Positions 17,427 to 27,154 of a stretch of DNA of 64,000 nt are shown here, piece after piece. The notes beneath the pieces were generated by a model. The model ran no database searches and had not been told where the DNA came from. It saw only the letters and a program-made list of their open reading frames with translations. A program made the position numbers and the translations under genes. The stretch spans positions 16,942 to 80,941 of the forward strand of contig JAOTYD010000015.1 in NCBI GenBank assembly GCA_029862005.1, given 5' to 3'. The DNA is from Gammaproteobacteria bacterium. GTDB lineage: Bacteria > Pseudomonadota > Gammaproteobacteria > GCA-001735895. Each line of letters opens with the position of its first letter. Positions within the stretch are counted from its first letter, which is position 1.

Positions 17427-18974
17427 TTGGCTAAACCGCTGTTGTTGACTCCTGGCAAGGCACGTCTCGCTGACCTGCTCCGGGTTTATCGGAAAAATGT
17501 AAGCGTGCGTCTCGACGAATCCTGTAAACCTCGTGTCAATGCCGCTGCCGAAATTGTCGCCCGGGCCGCCGCCTCTGATGAACCCGTTTACGGCATTAAT
17601 ACGGGTTTCGGTAAACTCGCCAGTACTCGAGTCCCCGCGCAACAGACATCGAAGCTGCAGCGTAACCTGGTCCTGTCGCACTGTTGCGGGGTAGGTGACA
17701 ACCTGCCGCGCGAAGTGGTGCGCCTGGTTATCGTATTGAAAATGCTGTCGCTGGGACGCGGCGCATCCGGGGTACGCTGGAAAATCATCGAGCGCCTGCA
17801 AACCCTGTTGCAACTGGACCTGATTCCGTTGATCCCGGCACAGGGATCGGTCGGTGCATCGGGTGACCTGGCCCCGCTCGCGCACCTTACCGCGGTCATG
17901 ATCGGCGAAGGCCACGCCCAATATGAGGGTAAGGATATGCCCGCAGCAGAGGCGTTGAAGGCGGCCAAGCTGGAACCGATTAAGCTCGGCCCCAAGGAAG
18001 GTCTCGGCATGGTCAACGGCACCCAGGTATCGACCGCCCTTGCCCTGGCCGGTTTGTTCGATGCCTGGAGCCTTGCACAAACGGGATTGATTTCCGGGGC
18101 AATGACCACGGATGCATTGATGGGTTCGACCCGACCATTCCGCTCCGAAATTCATGCCCTGCGCGGCCAACAGGGTCAAATCGATGCCGCGTTAAGCTTG
18201 CGTTCGTTGCTCGAAGGATCAGCGATTCGCGAATCTCATCGTGAAGATGACAAACGCGTACAGGACCCTTACAGCATCCGCTGTCAACCGCAGGTCATGG
18301 GTGCCTGCCTCGACCAGTTCCGGCATGTGGCCCAAATGCTGGAAACCGAGGCAAACGCAGTCACCGATAACCCGATTGTCGTGATCGAGGATGCTTCGAT
18401 ACTGTCCGGTGGAAATTTCCACGCCGAACCGGTCGCGTTCGGTGCCGACCAATGTGCACTTGCGATTTCAGAAATTGGTTCGATTGCAGGGCGTCGCATT
18501 GCCACCACGGTCGACCCTGCGCAAAATTTTGGCTTACCGGCATTTGTTTCGCCCGATCCGGGTCTTAATTCGGGTTTCATGCTGGCCGAGGTCACGGCTG
18601 CCGCTCTGATGGCCGAAAACAAGCAGCGCGCCGCACCCTGCTCGATTGATTCGACCCCGACCAGCGCTAATCAGGAAGACCATGTCTCGATGTCCTGCCA
18701 TGCAGCCAGGCGACTGGGTGAAATGAATCGCAATCTGGCACATATTATTGCCATCGAGTTATTGATCAGCGCCCAGGGTATCGAGTTCCGCGCACCATTA
18801 AACACCAGCGAGCGACTGCAACAGGTGATCAGGAAAATCCGCACGCACGTGGCAGCGCTCGAGGACGACCGTTACCTTGCCGATGATATCACCGAGGTAA
18901 AAAATCTGGTCGTGGATCGCATTATCATCGCCTCGCTGGGGGAAATCGGTTTGCTGCCACAGCTCGATCCATGA
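17427..18974 (+). CDS. hutH: Histidine ammonia-lyase
   Basis: First step of the pathway: deaminates L-histidine to trans-urocanate. The 515-residue protein contains [15 protein letters not shown], in which Ala-Ser-Gly becomes the MIO electrophile, and [16 protein letters not shown], [24 protein letters not shown] and [10 protein letters not shown] segments that line the active site. The start is TTG at 17427, preceded at the right distance by GAGGG (the end of hutF's stop region), giving the normal N-terminus. It overlaps hutG by 4 bp. Confidence 0.97.
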   Translation: MAKPLLLTPGKARLADLLRVYRKNVSVRLDESCKPRVNAAAEIVARAAASDEPVYGINTGFGKLASTRVPAQQTSKLQRNLVLSHCCGVGDNLPREVVRLVIVLKMLSLGRGASGVRWKIIERLQTLLQLDLIPLIPAQGSVGASGDLAPLAHLTAVMIGEGHAQYEGKDMPAAEALKAAKLEPIKLGPKEGLGMVNGTQVSTALALAGLFDAWSLAQTGLISGAMTTDALMGSTRPFRSEIHALRGQQGQIDAALSLRSLLEGSAIRESHREDDKRVQDPYSIRCQPQVMGACLDQFRHVAQMLETEANAVTDNPIVVIEDASILSGGNFHAEPVAFGADQCALAISEIGSIAGRRIATTVDPAQNFGLPAFVSPDPGLNSGFMLAEVTAAALMAENKQRAAPCSIDSTPTSANQEDHVSMSCHAARRLGEMNRNLAHIIAIELLISAQGIEFRAPLNTSERLQQVIRKIRTHVAALEDDRYLADDITEVKNLVVDRIIIASLGEIGLLPQLDP

Positions 18975-19753
18975 AACCGTTCGTCAAGCCCGGCAGCAGC
19001 CCGTTACTGCTGGCACAACCGCATGGCGGTATCGGGATTCCGGACACAATCCTGGTTCGCCTCAACACCGTCGGCCACGCTCGTGCTGATACCGACTGGC
19101 ATATCAGCCACCTCTACGACGACCTGCTTCCGAATGCCACCGTCGTCAGCACGCCGGTGCATCGCTACGTCATTGATGCGAATCGCGACCCTGCCGATGA
19201 GTCTCTTTATCCGGGGCAGAACACGACCAGCCTGTGCCCGACGACCACCTTTGACGGGACCGAAATATACCGCGACGGACAGGCGCCATCGAAGGACGAA
19301 ATAAACGAGCGCCAGCAGCGCTATCACCAGCCTTATCACGACGCGTTGCGCGGGCAACTCGAGCGCATACACCAGGCGCATGGTTACGCCATACTTTACG
19401 ACTGCCATTCGATTCGTTCACAGCTACCCTTCCTGTTCGAGGGCCGTTTGCCTGATTTCAATATTGGCACCAACAGCGGCGGCAGTTGTGATCCGGCAAT
19501 CGCGTCTGCGGTGCAAGCCAGGTGTACGCGAGCCAAGCAATACAGCAGCGTTTTGAACGGCCGCTTCAAGGGTGGCTGGACCACGCGGCACTATGGCGAT
19601 CCCGGGCGCGGATTTCACGCGATCCAGATGGAACTGGCGCAATGCAATTACATGATCGAGGAGGCACCGTGGCATTATGTTGATGACAAGGCCCGGAAGC
19701 TTCGTGTTATTCTTGGCGATATCCTGCAAACCTTGATTAAAATCCTGGACTAG
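18971..19753 (+). CDS. hutG: N-formylglutamate deformylase HutG
   Basis: Last step: N-formyl-L-glutamate to glutamate and formate. 260 residues of the N-formylglutamate amidohydrolase family: [12 protein letters not shown] near the N-terminus, [47 protein letters not shown] and [21 protein letters not shown] (each a piece of the zinc/carboxypeptidase-like fold). Its ATG overlaps the hutH stop (ATGA), so it is translationally coupled. hutF with hutG excludes the one-step formiminoglutamase route. Confidence 0.96.
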   Translation: MKPFVKPGSSPLLLAQPHGGIGIPDTILVRLNTVGHARADTDWHISHLYDDLLPNATVVSTPVHRYVIDANRDPADESLYPGQNTTSLCPTTTFDGTEIYRDGQAPSKDEINERQQRYHQPYHDALRGQLERIHQAHGYAILYDCHSIRSQLPFLFEGRLPDFNIGTNSGGSCDPAIASAVQARCTRAKQYSSVLNGRFKGGWTTRHYGDPGRGFHAIQMELAQCNYMIEEAPWHYVDDKARKLRVILGDILQTLIKILD

Positions 19754-19763
19754 ATCCCCAACC

Positions 19764-20375
19764 ATGCTGCAGATCAACTCAGACCCTATCGGCAAGGGCA
19801 AGGAACGTGCGTGTTATGTTCATCCCGAGGATCCACGCAAGGCGATCAAGATTTCAACGGGAAAAGTCAGCGCGCAATCCAGACGTGAAATCAAGTTTTA
19901 TCGCAAGTTACAAAAACGTGGCGGGGTTGTTGACGAGCATATTCCGAATTTTTATGGCCTCTGTGAAACCAATCTCGGCCAGGGCATCGTGGTTGACCTG
20001 ATTCGTAATTACGATGGTGAAATCTCAAGGCCGCTGAACTGGTACCTGGCCCAGGGTTTTCCCATCGGGGAATTCGAGCCTTACCTGGACGAACTGAAAA
20101 GCTCGTTTCTGCAAAACCTGATCATCTTCAATCACGACCTGACCATCGGTAACCTGCTGGTGCAGAAATCCTCCGCAATCAAGGTCCGGCTGGTCGCGAT
20201 CGACGGGCTTGGTGACGTGATCGCGCTCGACTGGCTGGACTATTTCCCGTTCCTGGTGCGCCGCAAAATCCGGCGTCGCTGGGCACGATTTATCGCCCGC
20301 GTTTATCGCACACAGGAAGTCCGCTCACAGCGGGAAGCGATGGATACCGGGTCAGCGCCCACCAACCAGCAGTAA
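19764..20375 (+). CDS. YrbL family protein
   Basis: 203-residue protein of the YrbL (PhoP regulatory network) family, a kinase-like fold of unknown substrate. It shows an N-terminal GKGKERACYVHPEDPRKAIKI segment (glycine-loop and lysine equivalents), then YRKLQKRGG, GIVVDLIRNYDGEIS, a central FNHDLTIGNLLVQ (catalytic-loop-like HD..N) and LVAIDGLGD (DxG-like). No signal peptide or membrane segment. It starts 10 bp after hutG and so may be cotranscribed with the hut genes, but no role in histidine catabolism is known for the family. The final 20 or so residues are low-complexity. Confidence 0.75.
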   Translation: MLQINSDPIGKGKERACYVHPEDPRKAIKISTGKVSAQSRREIKFYRKLQKRGGVVDEHIPNFYGLCETNLGQGIVVDLIRNYDGEISRPLNWYLAQGFPIGEFEPYLDELKSSFLQNLIIFNHDLTIGNLLVQKSSAIKVRLVAIDGLGDVIALDWLDYFPFLVRRKIRRRWARFIARVYRTQEVRSQREAMDTGSAPTNQQ

Positions 20376-20400
20376 TCCGCGACTACCAGGCAATTCTCCT

Positions 20401-21765
20401 GTGAAGACATTATTTCATCCGAGCCTTTATCAGTTTGACCAGCCACAACCCTCGTACTGGGAAGCGACTGCGGGCAAATCAGACTTGAAGGCTGAAGCGC
20501 TTTCGGGCACGCAAAGCTGCGATGTGGCAATCATCGGGGGCGGCTATACCGGGCTTTCTGCAGCACTGCATCTGGCGCGTGATTACAACATTGACGTGCG
20601 CCTGCTTGAAGCCGGCCATATCGGCTGGGGCGCTTCGGGACGTAATGGCGGCTTTTGCACCACCGGCTCTACCAAGGTCCCGCTAAAAGCACAGTTAGGC
20701 AAATTCGGCGTCGAGCAAACCCGGGGCTTCTACCAGAGCCAGGCCGAGGCGGTCAACCTGGTGCGCGCACTCGGTGAGGAAGAGAATATCGACTACCTGC
20801 CCCAGGGAGACTGCGAGTTTATTGTCGCCGACAGCGATGCACATTTTTCAGATTTAGAGCAGCAGGCCGAACTTGAACAAACACTGCTTGGCCTTGATGT
20901 TACCACGCATAGCCAACAAGAATTCCGCGAGATCGGGTACGACTCACCGCATCAACACGGTGCGATCGCGATAAGACCATCGTTTGCACTGCACCCGTTA
21001 CGTTATGCCCGCGGGCTTGCCGCCGCTGCCGAACGCAGGGGAGCACATATCCATGCACATAGCGAGGTACTGCACTGGCACAAGCAGGATGGCAGTCACT
21101 TGCTCGAAACCGCCGACGGGAGCCTGTGTGCCGGCCAGGTTATTCTGACGGGCAATGGTTTCATGCCAGAGCATTTGCACACTGGTGTACAGGGCAGGCC
21201 ACTACCCGTACAAAGCGCCATCGTTGTAACCCGATCCATGAGCGAGTCCGAGCTAAACGAAAAAGGTTGGCATACCGAGAATCCAACGATTAATTCGAAA
21301 CACATGTTTTTCTACTATCGCCTGTTGAGCGACGGTCGTTTCATGCTCGGTGGCCGGGCCAATCATATTGGCGACCCCGCGGGTGCCGAAACGACCTATG
21401 ACGAACTCAAGCAATCAATCGCAGGCATGTGGCCGCAGTTTGCCGACATCGAATACACTCATCAATGGCGGGGACTGGTATGCTTTACCCTTAACCTGCG
21501 CCCCTCGATCGGCAGGATGCCTGAAGACAAATCAATTTACTTCGCTTATGGTTACCACGGTAACGGCGTCAACAGCGCAACCTGGAGCGGTCGCGAACTG
21601 GCTGAATGGCTCGCCGGGAAAAATTCAGGGAAGAACTTACTGCCGATGCACTTACCCGCCATAATGCGAGGCCGTTCACCTAAATTTCCGCTCGCTTTTT
21701 TACGCCGGCAGTATGTGCGCGCCGGCCTGCGCTTCTACAAGTTGCGCGATTGGCTGGATTTTTAG
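20401..21765 (+). CDS. FAD-dependent amine oxidoreductase (DAO/PuuB-like)
   Basis: 454 residues, GTG start at 20401; no closer in-frame ATG exists before the cofactor motif. The Rossmann dinucleotide motif IIGGGYTGLSAALHLA lies near residues 43-58, followed by LLEAGHIGWGASGRNGGFC, typical of the DAO family related to gamma-glutamylputrescine oxidase and glycine oxidase. Near the C-terminus, GYHGNGVNSATWSGRELAEW is the second FAD-binding segment. It probably oxidises an amine or amino acid at the expense of O2 or a quinone; the substrate cannot be told. It follows the yrbL-like gene by 25 bp. Confidence 0.85.
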   Translation: MKTLFHPSLYQFDQPQPSYWEATAGKSDLKAEALSGTQSCDVAIIGGGYTGLSAALHLARDYNIDVRLLEAGHIGWGASGRNGGFCTTGSTKVPLKAQLGKFGVEQTRGFYQSQAEAVNLVRALGEEENIDYLPQGDCEFIVADSDAHFSDLEQQAELEQTLLGLDVTTHSQQEFREIGYDSPHQHGAIAIRPSFALHPLRYARGLAAAAERRGAHIHAHSEVLHWHKQDGSHLLETADGSLCAGQVILTGNGFMPEHLHTGVQGRPLPVQSAIVVTRSMSESELNEKGWHTENPTINSKHMFFYYRLLSDGRFMLGGRANHIGDPAGAETTYDELKQSIAGMWPQFADIEYTHQWRGLVCFTLNLRPSIGRMPEDKSIYFAYGYHGNGVNSATWSGRELAEWLAGKNSGKNLLPMHLPAIMRGRSPKFPLAFLRRQYVRAGLRFYKLRDWLDF

Positions 21766-21777
21766 CAAACGCACCGA

Positions 21778-22521
21778 ATGGATTTTCTCGAGATCAATGC
21801 AAGCGCTGAACCGGGTATGGTATTTATTGCCCTCGTTGCGTTCGGTGCTGGATTGATCCGCGGTTTCACCGGTTTTGGTGGCCCCGCGTTTATGCTCGCC
21901 ATACTGACCCTGTTTTTTACACCCTACAGCATTGTATCGAAAATCCTGGTGGTCGATTTCATCGCCAGCGTCTACCTGTTCAAGGTGGTTTACCGCCAGA
22001 TCGACTGGCGTGCGACTGCCTGCATGGTGGCGCCAACCCTGGTGTTTATGCCGCTGGGTCACTGGCTGCTTATCGAGCTTGATCCAGTCTGGATGAAGCG
22101 GGCCATGGCGCTGATTATTGCGACCGCCTGTGTGATGATGCTGGTCGGATTCCGCTATAAGCATCCGATGACAACTTCATGGTTGATTTTTGTCGGCATC
22201 TGCGCCGGTATTGTTTTTGGAGGATCCTATATCGCGCTGGTAGCCGTGGTCTTTATCCTGCTCGGGCCTTACGACAAGCACCAGGGGCGTACGCTGATTA
22301 TTTCCTGGTCTTTTTTTACGGTACTTGGTTTTGCTCTGATTTCTGCGCTTAGCGGTACTACGGGAATCGATGATGTCATCGCCGCGGCGCCCGGAGCGGC
22401 AACCTATTTACTCGGCACCTGGGTGGGCTCGCACGGGTTTCGAAAATCGAGTGAAAAGCTGTTTCGCCGTGCCGCGATTGCAACCTTGCTGGCATTATCG
22501 CTGGTTAACATGGTGAGCTAA
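21778..22521 (+). CDS. TauE/SafE family permease
   Basis: 247-residue integral membrane protein with about seven to eight hydrophobic helices (for example 14-34, 40-60, 78-98, 100-120, 137-160, 173-193, 205-222 and the C-terminal LLALSLVNMV). GLIRGFTGFGGPAFMLAIL at the N-terminus and the symmetrical C-terminal half fit the TauE/SafE family of sulfite/organic-acid exporters. It starts 12 bp after the oxidoreductase gene, so the pair may handle one compound. Its substrate is unknown. Confidence 0.85.
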   Translation: MDFLEINASAEPGMVFIALVAFGAGLIRGFTGFGGPAFMLAILTLFFTPYSIVSKILVVDFIASVYLFKVVYRQIDWRATACMVAPTLVFMPLGHWLLIELDPVWMKRAMALIIATACVMMLVGFRYKHPMTTSWLIFVGICAGIVFGGSYIALVAVVFILLGPYDKHQGRTLIISWSFFTVLGFALISALSGTTGIDDVIAAAPGAATYLLGTWVGSHGFRKSSEKLFRRAAIATLLALSLVNMVS

Positions 22522-22593
22522 AAGGCATGGTACCGGTAATAATGGGAGCTTCCGCCTACGACACGAAACGGACTCTCACAGATCATATTTAAT

Positions 22594-23457
22594 TCAATTT
22601 TTCCTGGCTTGCTGCTCAAAAAAAGAAGCCCCCCTGGGTACTTCGGGAAACATCATTGCGTACTCGCTACAGCGTACCCGCCCTGTGGATTTGCCACGAA
22701 CTATTTCATACATGTATGCGCTGGGAATATGATTGGCCTGTAACGGATAGGTATCCTCTGCAGTGTATTCGCAAATAAATAACGTGCGCGGTTTTTCGGA
22801 AAGGTTGGGCGCAGAACCGTGCAGAACCCGGGTGTGCATCAAACAAGCAGAGCCCGCTGGACCATAGCATGGAATAGCCTGCGATTTCATTTCAGAGACA
22901 ACTGCGTCGGACACTGCACCCGTGAATACACCCTTGTGCCAGTGTTCGTACAATGGACCTTTATGCGTACCGGGGACTACTTCCAGCGGGCCATTTTCTT
23001 CCGTGACATCGTCGATGAAAAAGAGCACCGTTATCATATCGTCATTGGTGTGCGGTTCGAAGAGAAAGTCCTGGTGATATTTTATCTGGGTTGCGGCACC
23101 CGGTTGCTTGGAATTTATTTTGGCATTTTCAAATTTTATATTTGGACCCAAAATATCAACCACCGCATCAAGCGCGTGATTGTTCCGCATAAAATCAAGA
23201 TAGGTCCCGGATATCTCGATAGGTGAAGCGATGCGACGCAGTGCCGGATTGTCGGCGGAATGCCCTGGTTCGATGTCAAACCGTGGGCGATTGTCATAAG
23301 TTTCTCCGTAAGGCTCGCTAAAGTTTCTACTTTCTTCTTTCCACTGCTCGAACTCGTTCTGCATCTTGTGCAGTTTGTCTGTCGGGACGACGTTTGCCAG
23401 GAATAAAAACCCGTCCCGATTAAACTGCTTTACTTGTGATGCTGATAATGTAGCCAT
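22594..23457 (-). CDS. Phytanoyl-CoA dioxygenase (PhyH) family protein
   Basis: Non-haem Fe(II)/2-oxoglutarate oxygenase fold, 287 residues. Landmarks: FNRDGFLFLANVV at the N-terminus, KYHQDFLFEPHTNDDMITVLFFID (the HxD iron ligands, H and D), GPLEVVPGTHKG, LMHTRVLHGSAPNLSEKPRTLF (distal His and the Arg that binds 2OG). I chose ATG 23457 (MATLSASQ) because GGGGGTG lies 9-14 bases upstream; the longer TTG reading from 23475 has none. Substrate unknown; PhyH proteins act on CoA esters, ectoine, quorum signals and others. It faces the TauE gene tail to tail. Confidence 0.85.
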   Translation of the reverse strand: MATLSASQVKQFNRDGFLFLANVVPTDKLHKMQNEFEQWKEESRNFSEPYGETYDNRPRFDIEPGHSADNPALRRIASPIEISGTYLDFMRNNHALDAVVDILGPNIKFENAKINSKQPGAATQIKYHQDFLFEPHTNDDMITVLFFIDDVTEENGPLEVVPGTHKGPLYEHWHKGVFTGAVSDAVVSEMKSQAIPCYGPAGSACLMHTRVLHGSAPNLSEKPRTLFICEYTAEDTYPLQANHIPSAYMYEIVRGKSTGRVRCSEYAMMFPEVPRGASFFEQQARKN

Positions 23458-23512
23458 GTGTTTATGCACCCCCAAAGATCAATAGCGCGGGCTTGCCGGC
23501 TGCATGCTCTTG

Positions 23513-23902
23513 TCAGGCCTCAGACTTGTTTCCAGAACGGCCAAAACGAAGGTGCAGCATCAGCATGAGACCGCCATACACCAGACCAATGATCCAGTAG
23601 CTCGATTGGGCAGAAACCTGGCCACCGGTTTGCATCTGCATCCAGGCGTTTGCGTTCTCCAGGATATAAACTGTTACCAGGCCGCAAATGCCGGAGACTC
23701 CGATAAGAAGCTGGGTCGACGCATAACACGAGAGTTTACGACTTAGCCACAGTACCGTGCCAACGGCATTTGGAATAGCGAACAACAGAACCACGAACAT
23801 GCCGGTAGGAAAATCACGAACCGCGGTTAGTAGGCCCGCTACGATAATCCACACCGTCCCACCGAGTTGCCCTCCAAACCAACCGCCAATATTCCAATTC
23901 AT
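23513..23902 (-). CDS. Small integral membrane protein (129 aa), unknown function
   Basis: ATG at 23902. The chain has four predicted transmembrane helices (about 14-30, 33-52, 65-84 and 105-121), little else and a basic C-terminal tail ending GRSGNKSEA. I do not recognise a family. It lies 55 bp upstream of the PhyH-like gene on the same strand, so they may share a promoter. The 5' neighbour on the other strand is the HCCA-isomerase-like gene, so the 99-bp gap between them is a divergent promoter region. Confidence 0.6.
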   Translation of the reverse strand: MNWNIGGWFGGQLGGTVWIIVAGLLTAVRDFPTGMFVVLLFAIPNAVGTVLWLSRKLSCYASTQLLIGVSGICGLVTVYILENANAWMQMQTGGQVSAQSSYWIIGLVYGGLMLMLHLRFGRSGNKSEA

Positions 23903-24001
23903 GTCATCTCCCTTCTGAGGCCTGACAGTAGCATTATAGTTTAATTAACCGGCAGACCATTTATTATGATGAAACATACGTCTTGCTGTGGTGGACAAAC
24001 A

Positions 24002-24634
24002 ATGAAAAAAATAGACTGGTATTTTGATTTCATCTCTCCTTTTTCCTATCTGGCGAGCGAGTCCCTTCACCGTTTTCCTGCCGGGATTGAGCTGCGACCT
24101 TGTCCGGTACTGTTTGCCGGGCTGCTGCAACACTGGCAAACCCGGGGACCAGCGGAAATCGCGCCAATGCGTCGCTTTACCTTCCGCCACATTCAGTGGC
24201 TGGCCGATAACAACAATCTCCCGCTCACCCCGCCACCGGCGCACCCGTTTAATCCTCTCAAGCTGTTGCGTCTGTGCATCGCGCTCGGTAGCGAGCCTGC
24301 AATCGCACAAAGACTTTTCCGCTTTGTCTGGGCTGAGGGGCGATCTTCAGATGATCCGGATCATTGGCAAGCGTTGCTTGCGGAACTGGGCGTGGATAAT
24401 GACGAAGCCCGTGTTGCAACACCCGAGGTCAAGTCCCGGCTCAGGCAGAATACGCAGGCCGCGATCGACAATGGTGTGTTTGGTGTGCCGAGCTTCAGGG
24501 TTGATGACGAAATATTCTGGGGCTTTGACTCCATCGATTTCCTGCTTGCCTATCTCGATGAACCAGGATTGTTACATTCACCGGGCATGCAGGCCGTAGA
24601 TGATATGCCGGAAGGTCCTGGCCGCGCGCTTTAG
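24002..24634 (+). CDS. 2-hydroxychromene-2-carboxylate isomerase-like (DsbA-fold/kappa GST family) protein
   Basis: 210 residues, thioredoxin-like kappa-class fold. The N-terminal WYFDFISPFSYLASESL holds the SPxSYL motif where the family's active serine (in place of cysteine) and glutathione-binding residues lie; the C-terminal GVFGVPSFRVDDEIFWGFDSIDFLLAYL is the GVPxF(cis-Pro) element. I set the start at ATG 24002 (MKKIDWY); the ORF also allows an earlier ATG at 23966 whose 12 extra residues do not look like the family. In naphthalene degraders this enzyme isomerises a ring-cleavage product; no such genes are near, so the role here is open. Confidence 0.8.
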   Translation: MKKIDWYFDFISPFSYLASESLHRFPAGIELRPCPVLFAGLLQHWQTRGPAEIAPMRRFTFRHIQWLADNNNLPLTPPPAHPFNPLKLLRLCIALGSEPAIAQRLFRFVWAEGRSSDDPDHWQALLAELGVDNDEARVATPEVKSRLRQNTQAAIDNGVFGVPSFRVDDEIFWGFDSIDFLLAYLDEPGLLHSPGMQAVDDMPEGPGRAL

Positions 24635-24725
24635 GTCGCAGGGATTTCGGAATCGCGTCGCCAATAACGCGAGACTCCTCAACAATACCGGTTTATTCAG
24701 GTAGAATGCCGCCCCTACCCGCGGA

Positions 24726-26897
24726 ATGCCCATGCAAATCGAACTGAGCTCCCAGGCCCGTCCCCTGAACCAGTACCCACTGTACTGGGCGGAATGCTTT
24801 GGCATGGCGCCATTTTTACCGATGTCACGCGCGGAAATGGAGCAGCTCGGATGGGATAGCTGCGATGTCATTGTCGTGACCGGTGATGCCTATGTCGATC
24901 ATCCGAGTTTCGGCATGGCAGTTATCGGGCGCCTGCTCGAAGCCCAGGGGTATCGCGTCGGTATCATCGCACAACCTGACTGGCATTCTGCCGAACCATT
25001 TCAAGCGCTCGGTAAACCCAACCTGTTCTTCGGTGTCACTGCCGGCAACATGGATTCAATGATTAATCGCTATACCGCGGATCGAAAGATTCGCAGTGAC
25101 GATGCTTACTCACCGGGCGATATCGGTGGCATGCGTCCCGACCGTTGCTCGATCGTATATGCCCAGCGTTGTCGTGAAGCTTTCACCGACACACCGATTG
25201 TTATCGGCGGTATCGAAGCCTCGTTGCGCCGCATCGCGCATTACGATTACTGGCAGGACAAGATCAGGCGCTCGATCCTGGCCGATGCGAAGGCGGATAT
25301 TCTGCTCTACGGCAATGCCGAGCGCGCCATCGTCGAAATTGCTTACCGCCTTGCAAACGGCGAGTCAATCGACAGCATTACTGACGTGCGCGGAACCGCA
25401 TTTTTCGTCAGGAACTTGCCAGCCGACTGGACCGTCATCGACTCGACCAACGTGGACAAACCGGGACGGGTGGAAAACCCGTCAAATCCCTACGCGATCA
25501 TCGATCAATCGGTCTGCGATACCAGTCCGGACAATGACCAGGCACCAGGTGCCGATATCAGGCTGCAGGGCAAGCTCGCGCGCGTACAGCAGAAACTCGA
25601 ACAACGCTTTAAGACCGTGGTGCGCCTGCCCTCGTATAACGATGTCAGTCGCGACCCGATACTTTACGCACACGCAAGTCGCGTGCTCCATCTCGAAACC
25701 AATCCCGGCAATGCGCGCGCCCTGGTGCAAAACCAGGGTGGCCAGAAGGTCTGGTTCAATCCACCACCGATACCGCTTACGACCGAGGAAATGGATTACG
25801 TGTTCGGTTTCGACTACGCGCGCATACCGCACCCGGTTTACAGGGACGCACGCATTCCGGCCTACGAAATGATTCGCTTTTCGGTCAATATCATGCGCGG
25901 CTGTTTTGGCGGTTGCACCTTTTGTTCGATTACCGAACACGAGGGCCGCATCATCCAGAACCGCTCGCAGGAATCGATCCTGCGTGAAATCGAGGTCATG
26001 CGCGACAGGGTTCCGGGGTTCACCGGCGTGGTTTCCGACCTCGGCGGACCGACCGCCAATATGTATCGTATCGCCTGCAAGTCGAAGACCATTGAGACGG
26101 CCTGCCGCCGACCATCCTGTGTGTACCCGGGAATTTGCGAAAACCTGAATACGGATCACTCAGCCCTGATCGAGCTTTACCGCAGCGCTCGCGCCATCGA
26201 TGGTGTGAAGAAGGTTTTGATCAGTTCCGGTTTGCGCTATGACCTCGCCGTAGAGTCTCCTGCCTACGTCGAGGAACTCGTCACCCATCACGTCGGTGGT
26301 TACCTGAAAATAGCACCCGAGCATACCGAGCAGGGTCCGCTTTCAAAAATGATGAAACCGGGCATGGGCAGTTACGATCGCTTTAAAGCACTGTTCGAAA
26401 AATACTCCAGCAAGGCTGGCAAGGAACAGTACCTGATTCCCTATTTTATCGCGGCCCATCCCGGTACCACCGATGAGGACATGCTGAACCTTGCGCTCTG
26501 GCTCAAGCAAAATGGATTTCGCGCGGACCAGGTGCAAAACTTTTACCCGTCACCGATGGCAACCGCTACGGCGATGTACTACAGCGGTAAAAATCCGCTC
26601 AAACGCGTGCGCCGTGATAGCGAAACCGTCGACACGCCCAGGGGGGAGAAACAGCGACGTCTGCACAAGGCTTTTCTGCGCTACCATGATCCGGCCAACT
26701 GGCCGATACTGCGGGCGGCATTAAAGCAAATGGGCAGGGAAGACCTGATCGGCAAGGGTAAGCATCGACTGGTTCCGGCCCATCAGCCTCGCAACACGTC
26801 TAGCTACCACAGCCCGCGGCGCAAGAACAGTTATCATAACCGTGCTAAAAAGGGCCGTATTCTAACGCAGCATACCGGCTTGCCGCCGCGCAAGTAG
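24726..26897 (+). CDS. ygiQ: YgiQ family radical SAM protein
   Basis: 723-residue radical S-adenosylmethionine protein of unknown reaction. The [4Fe-4S] motif CFGGCTFC has its cysteines at residues 393, 397 and 400. The long N-terminal half contains [36 protein letters not shown] and other segments characteristic of YgiQ (UPF0313), and the C-terminus is basic and low in complexity. It is monocistronic. Its length and the motif position match the E. coli YgiQ family; the in-frame ATG at 24732 is an equally possible start. Confidence 0.93.
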   Translation: MPMQIELSSQARPLNQYPLYWAECFGMAPFLPMSRAEMEQLGWDSCDVIVVTGDAYVDHPSFGMAVIGRLLEAQGYRVGIIAQPDWHSAEPFQALGKPNLFFGVTAGNMDSMINRYTADRKIRSDDAYSPGDIGGMRPDRCSIVYAQRCREAFTDTPIVIGGIEASLRRIAHYDYWQDKIRRSILADAKADILLYGNAERAIVEIAYRLANGESIDSITDVRGTAFFVRNLPADWTVIDSTNVDKPGRVENPSNPYAIIDQSVCDTSPDNDQAPGADIRLQGKLARVQQKLEQRFKTVVRLPSYNDVSRDPILYAHASRVLHLETNPGNARALVQNQGGQKVWFNPPPIPLTTEEMDYVFGFDYARIPHPVYRDARIPAYEMIRFSVNIMRGCFGGCTFCSITEHEGRIIQNRSQESILREIEVMRDRVPGFTGVVSDLGGPTANMYRIACKSKTIETACRRPSCVYPGICENLNTDHSALIELYRSARAIDGVKKVLISSGLRYDLAVESPAYVEELVTHHVGGYLKIAPEHTEQGPLSKMMKPGMGSYDRFKALFEKYSSKAGKEQYLIPYFIAAHPGTTDEDMLNLALWLKQNGFRADQVQNFYPSPMATATAMYYSGKNPLKRVRRDSETVDTPRGEKQRRLHKAFLRYHDPANWPILRAALKQMGREDLIGKGKHRLVPAHQPRNTSSYHSPRRKNSYHNRAKKGRILTQHTGLPPRK

Positions 26898-26955
26898 GGA
26901 TTATTCTTTTTCGATAACGAGGATAATCTGGCCGACCTTGAATCCCCACTTGGTC

Positions 26956-27135
26956 ATGATCGACTCGTTCAATAACACCTTGTCTGACACCAGATATCGC
27001 CACAATCCCTGGGAGGCGGGTGAGGAACTTTTGCAAACTGAAAGAATGAAACTCGGGGAGGACTATCCGCTGTCAATGCTCGATTTGAAGGTATCCCGCG
27101 AACGTGCGCTGGAGCGATTCAAGGCACTCGCTTAA
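26956..27135 (+). CDS. Possible small protein (59 aa)
   Basis: ATG at 26956, 59 codons plus stop; a TTG at 26938 would add six residues. The sequence is hydrophilic, amphipathic and lacks repeats (NPWEAGEELLQTERMKLG, then LSMLDLKVSRERALERFKAL), the composition of a real helical protein. No Shine-Dalgarno precedes either start. The minus strand also has a 50-codon open frame across 26901-27062 but without a start codon in the useful part. It lies 58 bp after ygiQ and 19 bp before the end of the convergent kinase gene. Family unknown. Confidence 0.4.
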   Translation: MIDSFNNTLSDTRYRHNPWEAGEELLQTERMKLGEDYPLSMLDLKVSRERALERFKALA

Positions 27136-27154
27136 AACCGAAAGACACCAGGCC

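Noticed and set aside
26901..27062. Minus-strand open frame opposite the small ORF after ygiQ
   Set aside because: Tempting C-terminal wording (MTKWGFKVGQ..) but no usable start or length; likely chance.
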